DNA from: Paenibacillus sp. BJ-4
Lineage (GTDB): Bacteria; Bacillota; Bacilli; Paenibacillales; Paenibacillaceae
Direction of reading: 5' to 3'
Length of the DNA: 55,584 bases
Assembly (NCBI RefSeq): GCF_020404765.1
Contig: NZ_JAIVEM010000172.1
Location: forward strand, 1 to 55,584
How positions within the stretch are numbered: the first letter of the stretch is position 1; each line of letters begins with the position of its first letter. A program made the position numbers and the translations under genes. The notes under the pieces are model-generated. The model made no database searches. It worked only from the letters and a program-made list of their open reading frames with translations, and was not told the DNA's origin. Below are positions 1-6,861 of the stretch, piece after piece.

Positions 1-66
1 CAACGATTTCAGGCCAAACTCAAACAGCGCGCGCCGATTGAGTACCGGCACGCGCTGGCTGCTTAG
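1..66 (+). CDS. IS3-family transposase OrfB, C-terminal end only
   Basis: Frame 1 reads QRFQAKLKQRAPIEYRHALA, then A and TAG. This is the characteristic C-terminus of IS3-family (IS150 group) DDE transposases, which end in a similar R-P-V/I-E-Y-R stretch just before the right inverted repeat. Only 21 residues are inside the window, so nothing can be said about whether the element is intact. The DDE catalytic residues would lie upstream. Confidence 0.7.
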   Translation, partial: QRFQAKLKQRAPIEYRHALAA

Positions 67-103
67 CCTTTTTTCACTTGTCTACTTGACAGGGGTATGA
101 CCA
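1..103 (+). mobile_element. Right end of an IS3-family insertion sequence (partial)
   Basis: The window opens inside an insertion element: the last codons of an IS3-type transposase are followed by about 35 bases of non-coding end sequence containing TTGACAGGGGTA. This looks like the terminal inverted repeat typical of IS150-group IS3 elements. The exact outer boundary (about 96-103) is inferred, because the left end and the target duplication lie outside the window. The element stops only about 55 bases past the 3' end of sodA, so it inserted without breaking that gene. Confidence 0.65.
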
Positions 104-156
104 AAATTCTACTTGGAGACAGCCTTTATTATAGAGTAGTGAATGTTGTTACTGAC

Positions 157-771
157 TTATTTCTTTGCTGCCGCGTAACGTTTGTTTACTTCATCCCAGT
201 TGATAACATTGTAGAATGCTGCAATGTAGTCCGGGCGTTTGTTTTGATATTTCAGGTAGTAAGCATGCTCCCAAACGTCCAGTCCAAGTACCGGAGTCAG
301 ACCTTCAAACAGTGGGCTGTCTTGGTTAGGAGTGCTAGTGATTGCCAGTTTGCCGTCTTTGCCGACAACCAGCCAAGCCCAGCCGCTACCAAAGCGTGTT
401 GTAGCTGCTTTAGTGAAGTCTTCTTTGAATTTGTCATAGCCGCCCAGCTCGTTGCTGATTGCTTCAGCAATGGCACCCGTTGGTTGTCCGCCGCCGTTAG
501 GACCGATAACTTCCCAGAACAGGCTGTGGTTGTGGTGTCCACCACCGTTATTGCGAACCGCAGTGCGGATGCTTTCAGGAACGCTGTCCAGATTGGAGAT
601 CAGATCCTCCAGGCTTTTGCTTTGCAGTTCAGGAGCGCTCTCCAAAGCTGCATTCAGGTTTGTTACATATGTGTTATGGTGACGATCATGGTGAATTTCT
701 ACTGTCAGCGCATCAATGTGCGGCTCCAGTGCGTCTTTCGCGTAAGGAAGTTCTGGTAATTGAAATGCCAT
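157..771 (-). CDS. sodA: Manganese superoxide dismutase
   Basis: Cytoplasmic enzyme that dismutates superoxide to hydrogen peroxide and oxygen. At 204 aa it has the usual length of Mn/Fe-SOD. The four metal ligands are visible: His27 in EIHHDRHH, the His of NHSLFW, and the Asp and His of DVWEHAYY. The glycine-rich GGGHHNHSLFW context and the overall similarity to Bacillus SodA favour manganese, although metal choice cannot be proved from sequence. The ATG is preceded by GGAGGG at a good distance. The gene is monocistronic, with a plausible SigA promoter at 838-866. The 3' end lies close to the IS3 end. A second, longer SOD is encoded at 6862-8226. Confidence 0.97.
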   Translation of the reverse strand: MAFQLPELPYAKDALEPHIDALTVEIHHDRHHNTYVTNLNAALESAPELQSKSLEDLISNLDSVPESIRTAVRNNGGGHHNHSLFWEVIGPNGGGQPTGAIAEAISNELGGYDKFKEDFTKAATTRFGSGWAWLVVGKDGKLAITSTPNQDSPLFEGLTPVLGLDVWEHAYYLKYQNKRPDYIAAFYNVINWDEVNKRYAAAKK

Positions 772-837
772 AGTAAATCCCTCCTGGTTATATGGTTGGG
801 TAAGGTATTCCTATGTAATAATACCCTCTACAGTTAT

Positions 838-866
838 ATTAAACCGCATTCAGGCTATTTTATCAA
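838..866 (-). promoter_or_regulatory. Probable SigA promoter of sodA
   Basis: Read on the minus strand, TTGATA and TTTAAT are separated by 17 bases, with about 65 bases to the sodA start codon. Each hexamer matches the SigA consensus in five of six positions. Confidence 0.55.
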
Positions 867-981
867 CATTTTTGTTTGTAAAATAGCAAACTGGGAAATA
901 CGACCTGGTAGCTAGCATGTCCAAACCCCGACTGGAATACACAAAATATAGGTAATAAGAGGGAAATTATAAGATACAAAA

Positions 982-1011
982 ATGTAAACGCTTCATATAC
1001 AGCGTTTACAT
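982..1011. promoter_or_regulatory. Perfect 11-bp inverted repeat with cre-like arms
   Basis: ATGTAAACGCT and AGCGTTTACAT flank an 8-base spacer, giving a perfect inverted repeat. Each arm read inward matches the CcpA cre consensus WTGNAANCGNWNNCW at every fixed position except one. The same ATGTAAACGCT core occurs in the full cre match at 27326. The site lies between sodA and the GNAT gene, with no T-run after it, so an operator is more likely than a terminator. Confidence 0.45.
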
Positions 1012-1050
1012 GAGAAAAAGGGATGTATTCCTATTAAAAGTATGGTTTAA

Positions 1051-1153
1051 TGATCAAGGAAGCAGAAATTTCGGCTTTTTTGTCGTCTGCTATATCTTGT
1101 CATGTCTTTGGACCTGACGAATTTGAGGGCACACACCCTTTTCCTGTTGATCA
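1051..1153. ncRNA. Candidate structured RNA or folded element
   Basis: A closing pair, TGATCAAGGAA (1051-1061) with TTCCTGTTGATCA (1141-1153, two-base bulge), encloses three potential hairpins. These are GCAGA..TCTGC with inner CGGC/GTCG (1062-1090), GTCA..TGAC with inner GTC/GAC (1099-1118), and GGG..CCC (1127-1138). The folded form would be a multibranch junction. It does not match any riboswitch family I can recognise, and strand is undetermined. It lies 140 bases before the GNAT start codon, so it could be a leader, a small RNA or a miniature mobile element. Confidence 0.35.
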
Positions 1154-1292
1154 TTTTATATATAGCAGATCGTATGCATTTTTATCATAATGCCTTGTGA
1201 TTAACACCATGCTAAGAACATTAAGGATTTATGTAAAAATGACGGCGTTGTCTCATTTTTTTATTAAGCTTACGAAAAGGGAGATATTACTT

Positions 1293-1718
1293 ATGCACGT
1301 TCGTTCCTTTCAATTAAGTGATGTGAATCCAGTAACTGAACTCATGCAAGTTGCTTTGTCAGAGGAGTGCTACAAAGAGACGGTGGGTGCTTTTGCCCGT
1401 CAGCTTTCGTGGGATTCCGGTTTGATCGTCGTTGCGGAAGAAGAGGGAGAGATCGTTGGTGCCCTGATTGGCACGATAGATCACAATCATGGTTGTTATT
1501 ATCGTATTGCTATTCACCCCGATCATCGTCGGATGGGCATTGGGAAATCGCTTGTAGAGGCCATGGAGCAACGTTTTCAACAACGTAAGGTTAGCCGTAT
1601 TTTGGTAGCCGGGGACAAGCATAACAGCGCGGCCATGCCTTTGTATGAAGCAATGGGCTATGGAGCAAACCAGATTTTACAGGCTTTTCAGAAGCTCAGT
1701 ATTTTGGCTCCTCATTAA
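1293..1718 (+). CDS. GNAT-family N-acetyltransferase
   Basis: A 141-residue protein with the GNAT fold that transfers an acetyl group from acetyl-CoA to an unidentified amine. The acetyl-CoA binding motif A is clear: RIAIHPDHRRMGIGKSLVEA contains the R-x-x-G-x-G loop. It is followed by the usual DKHNSAAMPLYEAMGY motif B. Its size and layout resemble the single-domain YpeA/RimI-like group, but substrate cannot be inferred. The ATG at 1293 follows AAAAGGGAG; the open frame extends upstream to 1197, but without a ribosome binding site. It stands alone, with no obvious operon partner. Confidence 0.85.
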   Translation: MHVRSFQLSDVNPVTELMQVALSEECYKETVGAFARQLSWDSGLIVVAEEEGEIVGALIGTIDHNHGCYYRIAIHPDHRRMGIGKSLVEAMEQRFQQRKVSRILVAGDKHNSAAMPLYEAMGYGANQILQAFQKLSILAPH

Positions 1719-1851
1719 ACGGCAATCATCGATATAAAGAGAATTGAATATTTTTAAGGCTAATATTTCCAATTTAAGCATATCTGAGTAACCGTTGCAA
1801 TCGGGTACGGGATATGCTTTTCTATTTATAACAGGGTTAAGGAGGTATATT

Positions 1852-2436
1852 ATGGACGCTTTGGCTCCTTCGTCAGGCCCGCTTCCTTCACCGGAAACAT
1901 CAAAACAGGCAGGTCGCTCTGGTTACTTACGCGATTGGTTGGTCACCCTTCTGATTGCGCTGATCGTCTTGCTGCTTCTAAACCTGTTCGTGTTTAATTT
2001 GTCCACGGTCAGAGGACATTCGATGCAGCCGACACTCATGGAGAGCCAGCATTTGTTCGTTAACAAGCTGGTTTACAATTTTCATGATCCGGCCAGGGGA
2101 GACATCGTGATTTTAAAAGATCCCGACTCCAAGCCGTCCAGCCCGAGATTTTTAGTGAAAAGAGTGATAGGCACTCCCGGGGATGTGATTCGGGTGGAAC
2201 ATAATCGTTTGTATGTGAACGGTGAACTGCTAAATGAGCCTTACACCAACTCCAGGGTGGAGGATGGTGATTACGGCCCTTTTACGGTGGAGCCGGGTCA
2301 CTTTTTTGTCATGGGAGATAATCGCCATACTGCCGCAAGCAAGGACAGCCGCTATTTCGGCAGCATTAAATCTCAGGATTTGCTGGGGCGTGCGGAGTTT
2401 ATTTTTTGGCCGATATCTGATTGGAAGTGGCTATAG
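1852..2436 (+). CDS. lepB: Signal peptidase I
   Basis: Membrane-bound serine protease that removes signal peptides from secreted preproteins. It has 194 residues, typical of the short Gram-positive SipS type. A cytoplasmic Ser/Pro-rich tail (1-25) precedes one transmembrane segment (about 30-48). The catalytic Ser57 is in GHSMQPT and the general-base Lys is in LVKRVIGTPGD. The conserved box with GDNR and SKDSRYFG follows near residue 160. The ATG at 1852 has an excellent AAGGAGGT ribosome binding site, so the open reading upstream to 1795 is not used. Confidence 0.95.
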   Translation: MDALAPSSGPLPSPETSKQAGRSGYLRDWLVTLLIALIVLLLLNLFVFNLSTVRGHSMQPTLMESQHLFVNKLVYNFHDPARGDIVILKDPDSKPSSPRFLVKRVIGTPGDVIRVEHNRLYVNGELLNEPYTNSRVEDGDYGPFTVEPGHFFVMGDNRHTAASKDSRYFGSIKSQDLLGRAEFIFWPISDWKWL

Positions 2437-2529
2437 AGCAACGATAGTTTGAAATCAATGCGGAACGCGTGTGAACCGATCAGGATCATGACGGAGCAGA
2501 CGGTTGCGAATCAGGAAAGGAAGAGGAAT

Positions 2530-2967
2530 ATGAAAGAAGTGATGGTATATACCGACGGCGCATGTTCGGGAAACCCGGGTCCTGGGGGGTGGGGTGTCGT
2601 TTTGCTGTATGGAGATCATCGCAAGGAACTGTCCGGAGCCGAGAAAATGACAACAAACAACCGCATGGAGATCAAGTCTGTGATCGAAGCGCTAAAGTTG
2701 CTCAAGGAGCCTTGTCACGTCAAAGTCCACAGTGACTCTGCCTATGTCGTCAATTGCTTCAAACAGGGCTGGATTAAGAATTGGCTCCGTAACGGCTGGC
2801 GCAACAGTAAAAATCAGCCCGTTGAAAATAAAGAGCTGTGGGAAGAACTGTGGGAACTGATGGGCAAGCATGAGGTTGAATATGTAAAGGTGAAGGGGCA
2901 CAGTGACAACGAGCTGAACAATCGCTGTGATTTTCTGGCGACCAGCGCTGTTAAAAATTTACGGTAG
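2530..2967 (+). CDS. rnhA: Ribonuclease HI
   Basis: Endonuclease that cuts the RNA strand of RNA-DNA hybrids, needed for R-loop and primer removal. The 145 residues cover one RNase H domain. The metal-binding carboxylates are visible: Asp9 in YTDGACSGNPGPGGWG, Glu in NNRMEI, Asp in VHSDSAYV and Asp in KGHSDNELNNRCD. It retains the basic handle region (KNWLRNGWRNSKNQPV), as in E. coli RnhA. The ATG is preceded by AGGAAAGGAAGAGG. It follows the signal peptidase gene by 93 bases in the same direction and may be co-transcribed. Confidence 0.95.
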   Translation: MKEVMVYTDGACSGNPGPGGWGVVLLYGDHRKELSGAEKMTTNNRMEIKSVIEALKLLKEPCHVKVHSDSAYVVNCFKQGWIKNWLRNGWRNSKNQPVENKELWEELWELMGKHEVEYVKVKGHSDNELNNRCDFLATSAVKNLR

Positions 2968-3069
2968 CATCTGTTGCTGTTTTCTGTTGAAATTTGAGAT
3001 ATGAGGATTATTACAAATTCCTCATACAAGTGATTACGTACGAAGGAATGAAAGAGAGGTGAGTATCGG

Positions 3070-4818
3070 ATGCAACGCGGATTAGTATCAACGGCTGCCG
3101 GAACCGCCTCGACCTGGGCATCACTCAAGCAGGAAATCATTCAGGCGGCTCCGGGGCTGGGTATCGACTCGATCGGGTTCGCATCCGCCGACCCCTTTCT
3201 GTCTCTGAAAGCTATATTGGAAGAGCATCGGGCCAAAGGCTATGAATCCGGCTTTGAGGAGCCGGATATTAATAAGCGGATTTATCCGGAGCTATATGGC
3301 TCACAGCCTGCATCCCTGATTGCCATTGCGGTGGCGTATCCTGCCAAAATGAAGAATCCGCCAAAGTCGGAAAAGGGCAAGTACCGTGGTATTTTGGCAC
3401 GTTCAGCCTGGGGGAAGGATTATCATCTTGTGCTGCGCGAGGCGATGGAGAAGCTTGAGGCCTTTATAAGTGAGCGGGTGCCTGATGCGATGTTGAAAAG
3501 CATGGTGGATACCGGGGAACTGTCGGATCGAGCTGTAGCGGAACGCTCAGGTATCGGCTTTAGCGGCAAAAACACAATGATGATCTCACCGACGCTGGGA
3601 TCATGGATTTATCTGGGCGAATTGCTGACGAACATTCCTTTTCAACCAGATGAACCCGTCACGGACGGCTGCGGGGAATGCACCAAATGCTTGGACGCGT
3701 GTCCTACGGGCGCGCTTGTGGGACCGGGGCAGCTGAATGCGCAGCGGTGTGTGTCCTTTTTGACACAAACGAAAGGCTTTCTGGATGAAGAGTTTATGCT
3801 GAAAATAGGGAATCGGCTGTACGGATGTGATACCTGCCAAATGGTATGTCCCAAAAATCGGGGCCTTAACTGGAATCATCATCCTGAGCTTACACCCGAT
3901 CCCGAAATTGTGAAGCCACTGCTGCTGCCGTTGCTGGATTTGAGCAATCGTGAATTCAAGGAACGCTTTGGTCAAAGCGCGGCAGCTTGGCGGGGGAAAA
4001 AGCCAATTCAGCGCAATGCCATTATCGGGCTAGGCAATTTCAAGGATATCAGTGCCGTACCCAAGCTGACGGAGGTTCTGTTGGATGATCCGCGCCCCGA
4101 GCTTCGGGGCACGGCGGCTTGGGCTTTGAGCCGAATAGGAGGAGAAAACGCTATGACAGCGATCAAGCAAGCATCAGAGAAGGAACAACATGAGCAAGTA
4201 CGCGAAATGATCGCGCAGGCGCATTCCAAACTGGAGGAGCAACAGCAGGCAGAACAGCAAAAGGGTTCTGAATTGTCAAATTCAGAAGTAACGGCCGATG
4301 ATTCACAGGGTCCAACCACCATTTATTACGATGAAATGGAGACACCTGTGGGCCCTTTAACGTTGTGCGCAACGGATCGGGGGCTGTGTCGAATAGAGTT
4401 TGGCGTTTTTTATGCGAAGGAGGCACTGCTTCAGCAATGGGCCAGAACGTGGATCGGGGAATATGTCTATGTGCAGGAACCGGAAAAACTGCGCGAGGCC
4501 GCAGATCAACTGCGTGAATATTTTGCCGGAGAACGACGGGAATTCAGTATAGCCTATGATTTGAGAGGGACTCCCTTCCAAGAGCAGGTATGGCGTGCAC
4601 TGCAAAATATTCCGTATGGACAGAGCGTGTCCTACAAGGATATTGCGGAGTCCATCGGGCGAGCCAAGGCCGTACGTGCAGTCGGCGGAGCAAACAACAA
4701 AAACCCGTTGCCCATCCTGATTCCATGTCACCGGGTATCAGGAGCAAACGGAGGCTTGGTCGGTTATGCGGGAGGCCTGCCGGTCAAGACCAAGCTGCTG
4801 GAGTTGGAGAAAGAATAA
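3070..4818 (+). CDS. queG: Fused epoxyqueuosine reductase QueG and O6-methylguanine-DNA methyltransferase
   Basis: One uninterrupted 582-residue frame holds two enzymes. Residues 1 to about 330 are QueG, the cobalamin- and iron-sulfur-dependent reductase of the last step of tRNA queuosine synthesis. They contain the DTGELSDRA catalytic-Asp motif and two 4Fe-4S clusters (CGECTKCLDACP and YGCDTCQMVCPKN). A HEAT-like segment (about 315-390) and a Glu/Gln-rich linker follow. Residues about 420-582 are an Ogt/MGMT-type suicide methyltransferase with the PCHRV active-site cysteine and an RAVGGANNKNP helix. B. subtilis QueG is about 390 aa and carries no such domain. The ATG has a usable GAGAGGTGAG site. 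The two reactions are unrelated (tRNA modification and DNA repair), so the fusion is unexpected. Confidence 0.93.
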   Translation: MQRGLVSTAAGTASTWASLKQEIIQAAPGLGIDSIGFASADPFLSLKAILEEHRAKGYESGFEEPDINKRIYPELYGSQPASLIAIAVAYPAKMKNPPKSEKGKYRGILARSAWGKDYHLVLREAMEKLEAFISERVPDAMLKSMVDTGELSDRAVAERSGIGFSGKNTMMISPTLGSWIYLGELLTNIPFQPDEPVTDGCGECTKCLDACPTGALVGPGQLNAQRCVSFLTQTKGFLDEEFMLKIGNRLYGCDTCQMVCPKNRGLNWNHHPELTPDPEIVKPLLLPLLDLSNREFKERFGQSAAAWRGKKPIQRNAIIGLGNFKDISAVPKLTEVLLDDPRPELRGTAAWALSRIGGENAMTAIKQASEKEQHEQVREMIAQAHSKLEEQQQAEQQKGSELSNSEVTADDSQGPTTIYYDEMETPVGPLTLCATDRGLCRIEFGVFYAKEALLQQWARTWIGEYVYVQEPEKLREAADQLREYFAGERREFSIAYDLRGTPFQEQVWRALQNIPYGQSVSYKDIAESIGRAKAVRAVGGANNKNPLPILIPCHRVSGANGGLVGYAGGLPVKTKLLELEKE

Positions 4819-4925
4819 GGACATATGTTTGCAAATTGTGATTTGCTAGCTGTCTCATGTTTTGCTATGATAGGTTCGTGTGTAATGCATGATGTTTCAT
4901 ATAAATATACAGAGGTGACGACTTC

Positions 4926-5180
4926 GTGGTGTGGAATATTGTCATTCCGATTATTACCCTGATTGTTGGTTTGGTTGGGGGATTTTTCATCGGTGCTTAT
5001 TATCTTCGCAAACAGCTTGAGAAGATGCAAAACGACCCTGAAACGCTGCAAAAAATGGCCAAGCAGATGGGTTACAACCTGAATGGAAAGCAAATGCAGA
5101 AAGCCCAGCAGATGATGAAGAACCAGCAGTTTTCCAAAAATCAGCCAGGTGCGCGTAAAAATCAGGGCCGTCGGAAATAA
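4926..5180 (+). CDS. yneF: YneF family (UPF0154) small membrane protein
   Basis: An 84-residue protein with one N-terminal transmembrane helix (about 4-25) and a basic, Gln- and Met-rich cytoplasmic tail. The sequence GAYYLRKQLEKMQNDPE and the overall length match the UPF0154/YneF family found across Bacillales. Its function is not established. The start is a GTG (4926) behind AGAGGTGACG; a second GTG immediately follows, so the true start could be three bases later. Confidence 0.9.
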   Translation: MVWNIVIPIITLIVGLVGGFFIGAYYLRKQLEKMQNDPETLQKMAKQMGYNLNGKQMQKAQQMMKNQQFSKNQPGARKNQGRRK

Positions 5181-5234
5181 TGAGCAGCGTGAGCACGGAT
5201 GTCGCATGAGGTTGCTGCATAGAGGAGGATTACT

Positions 5235-5828
5235 GTGGCTGGCGTAAAAGATTATATTAACCGCAAAGCTGCGGATAACCGGGATAAAATCGAGTACCAT
5301 GTGGAGCAGATTTTACAACTGATCGGTGAGGACCCCAAGCGTGAAGGGCTGTTAGAAACACCGGCACGCGTAGCGCGCATGTATGAGGAAATATTTGCGG
5401 GTTATGAGGTTGATCCTCGGGATGCGCTGGGTGTGACATTCGACGAGAATCACGAGGAGCTTGTGATTGTGAAGGACATCGTCTATTACAGCCAGTGCGA
5501 GCACCATATGGCTCCTTTCTTCGGAAAAGTGCATATCGGCTATGTACCCAGCGGTAAAATTGTTGGATTGAGCAAGCTTGCCCGTCTGGTGGAGGCTGTG
5601 ACCCGTCGATTGCAGGTTCAGGAGCGGATTACGTCACAGATCGCGGATATTCTAAATGAAGCGGTTTCGGCTCACGGGGTTATGGTGGTCGTGGAAGGCG
5701 AGCATCTGTGCATGTGTGCAAGAGGCGTCAAAAAGCCTGGCAGTAAAACGGTAACGTCTGCGGTGCGCGGCACGTTCCGTGATAATGCAGCACAGCGCGC
5801 AGAGTTTCTGTCCCTGATCAAGGATTGA
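5235..5828 (+). CDS. folE: GTP cyclohydrolase I
   Basis: Converts GTP to 7,8-dihydroneopterin triphosphate, the first step of folate (tetrahydropterin) synthesis. The 197 residues match the homodecameric FolE family. The zinc and catalytic motifs are present: YSQCEHHMAPFFGKVHIGY, KIVGLSKLARLVEA, RRLQVQERIT and CMCARGVKKPGS. GTG start at 5235 with GAGGAGGA seven bases before it. Transcription ends at the terminator at 5860. Other folate genes are not adjacent. Confidence 0.97.
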   Translation: MAGVKDYINRKAADNRDKIEYHVEQILQLIGEDPKREGLLETPARVARMYEEIFAGYEVDPRDALGVTFDENHEELVIVKDIVYYSQCEHHMAPFFGKVHIGYVPSGKIVGLSKLARLVEAVTRRLQVQERITSQIADILNEAVSAHGVMVVVEGEHLCMCARGVKKPGSKTVTSAVRGTFRDNAAQRAEFLSLIKD

Positions 5829-5859
5829 TCGAACGGGCGTAACGGTTAGGTGATGAAAG

Positions 5860-5894
5860 GGGTGGTTTACGCATAGGCGTAGCCACCCTTTTTT
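5860..5894 (+). terminator. Rho-independent terminator after folE
   Basis: GGGTGG pairs with CCACCC, with an inner TTACGC/GCGTA stem, followed by six T residues. Confidence 0.9.
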
Positions 5895-5972
5895 GCTAAC
5901 ATGGGATAGGTGGACAGCCAAAATTACGATTAGCGTATGAATAACAGTTCTTTTTAAGATAGGGGATAACGT

Positions 5973-6818
5973 ATGGAGAACGTACATAGCTCAACAGAAA
6001 AAACAACCGTTTTGCCTGATTTGCAATGGATTGAAGCGCCGCTTACGCTCACCCAGATGGACGTTTTGTCTCCGCTGGCCTGGGAGGAGCTGGCCTGTCG
6101 GCAAGTTGGAAAAGGTGCTGCGCCTATTTTGCACCTGTGGCGGCATCCGGCTGCGCTTGTCATCGGTCACCGCGACCGCAGGCTTCCATACGCGCCGCTG
6201 GCGATGGAGCATGTACGCAGCACGGGAATCTCGGTGTGCGTGCGCCCCTCGGGCGGAGCAGCCGTCATGCTGGACAGGGGGGTACTGAACCTGTCCCTGA
6301 TCCTGCCGAATCCGCAGCATGCGATCAGCCTGCATGAGGATTTCCGGCTCATGGCGGGGCTGATTGCCGATGCGCTGGCCCCGTGGTCTGCCGAGGCGCA
6401 GACCGGGGAAATCACCGGGTCCTTCTGTCCCGGTGATTACGATGTCAGCGTTCGAGGCCGCAAGTTTTGCGGCATTGCGCAGCGGCGTCAAGCCAAGGCG
6501 TATATCATCACGGCTTTCGTGATGATTGAGGGCAGTGGTGCGGGGCGTGCACAGGCGGTGCAGCAGTTTTATACGGCGGCAGCCGGAGATACGAAGGCGG
6601 GCGTACCGCAGCCGGATTATCCGCGGGTAAATCCGGCAACAATGGGCAGCCTGGCAGAGCTGGCTGGAGTGCCATCTGTTGAGGCCTATACAGCATCTCT
6701 GCGCCGGGTGATCGAAAGCCGGGCTACGATTTTACCTGTCGATGGCTCGTTGGTGCAACCGCAAGGATTGTCAGAACAGATAGCTGCACTTAGAGAACGA
6801 TACGATTCACAAGTGTAA
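5973..6818 (+). CDS. lipL: Octanoyl-[GcvH]:protein N-octanoyltransferase
   Basis: A 281-residue member of the biotin/lipoate ligase fold. The features of B. subtilis LipL (YwfL) are visible. The RPSGGAAVMLDRGVLNLSL substrate-binding segment is present. So is GSFCPGDYDVSVRGRKFCGI, with the LipL catalytic cysteine (Cys152), followed by AQRRQ. LipL moves octanoyl groups from the H protein of glycine cleavage to E2 subunits by an acyl-cysteine intermediate. The Cys in SFCPG argues against an LplA-type ATP-dependent ligase. ATG at 5973 after a GATAGGGGATAAC site. It converges with the SOD-like gene with only 43 bases between them and no clear terminator. Confidence 0.9.
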   Translation: MENVHSSTEKTTVLPDLQWIEAPLTLTQMDVLSPLAWEELACRQVGKGAAPILHLWRHPAALVIGHRDRRLPYAPLAMEHVRSTGISVCVRPSGGAAVMLDRGVLNLSLILPNPQHAISLHEDFRLMAGLIADALAPWSAEAQTGEITGSFCPGDYDVSVRGRKFCGIAQRRQAKAYIITAFVMIEGSGAGRAQAVQQFYTAAAGDTKAGVPQPDYPRVNPATMGSLAELAGVPSVEAYTASLRRVIESRATILPVDGSLVQPQGLSEQIAALRERYDSQV

Positions 6819-6861
6819 GGTAGAGCATGGATTTAGCACACTAGCTCACATGGCAATCAGC

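Noticed and set aside
97..759. A 220-residue open frame on the plus strand opposite sodA
   Set aside because: It is the reverse shadow of a certain sodA gene; the residue mix is odd (many Cys, Val, Phe), and there is no ribosome binding site.
3601..4731. Minus-strand frames opposite the QueG-Ogt gene
   Set aside because: Shadows of a clear enzyme; none has a motif or a ribosome binding site.
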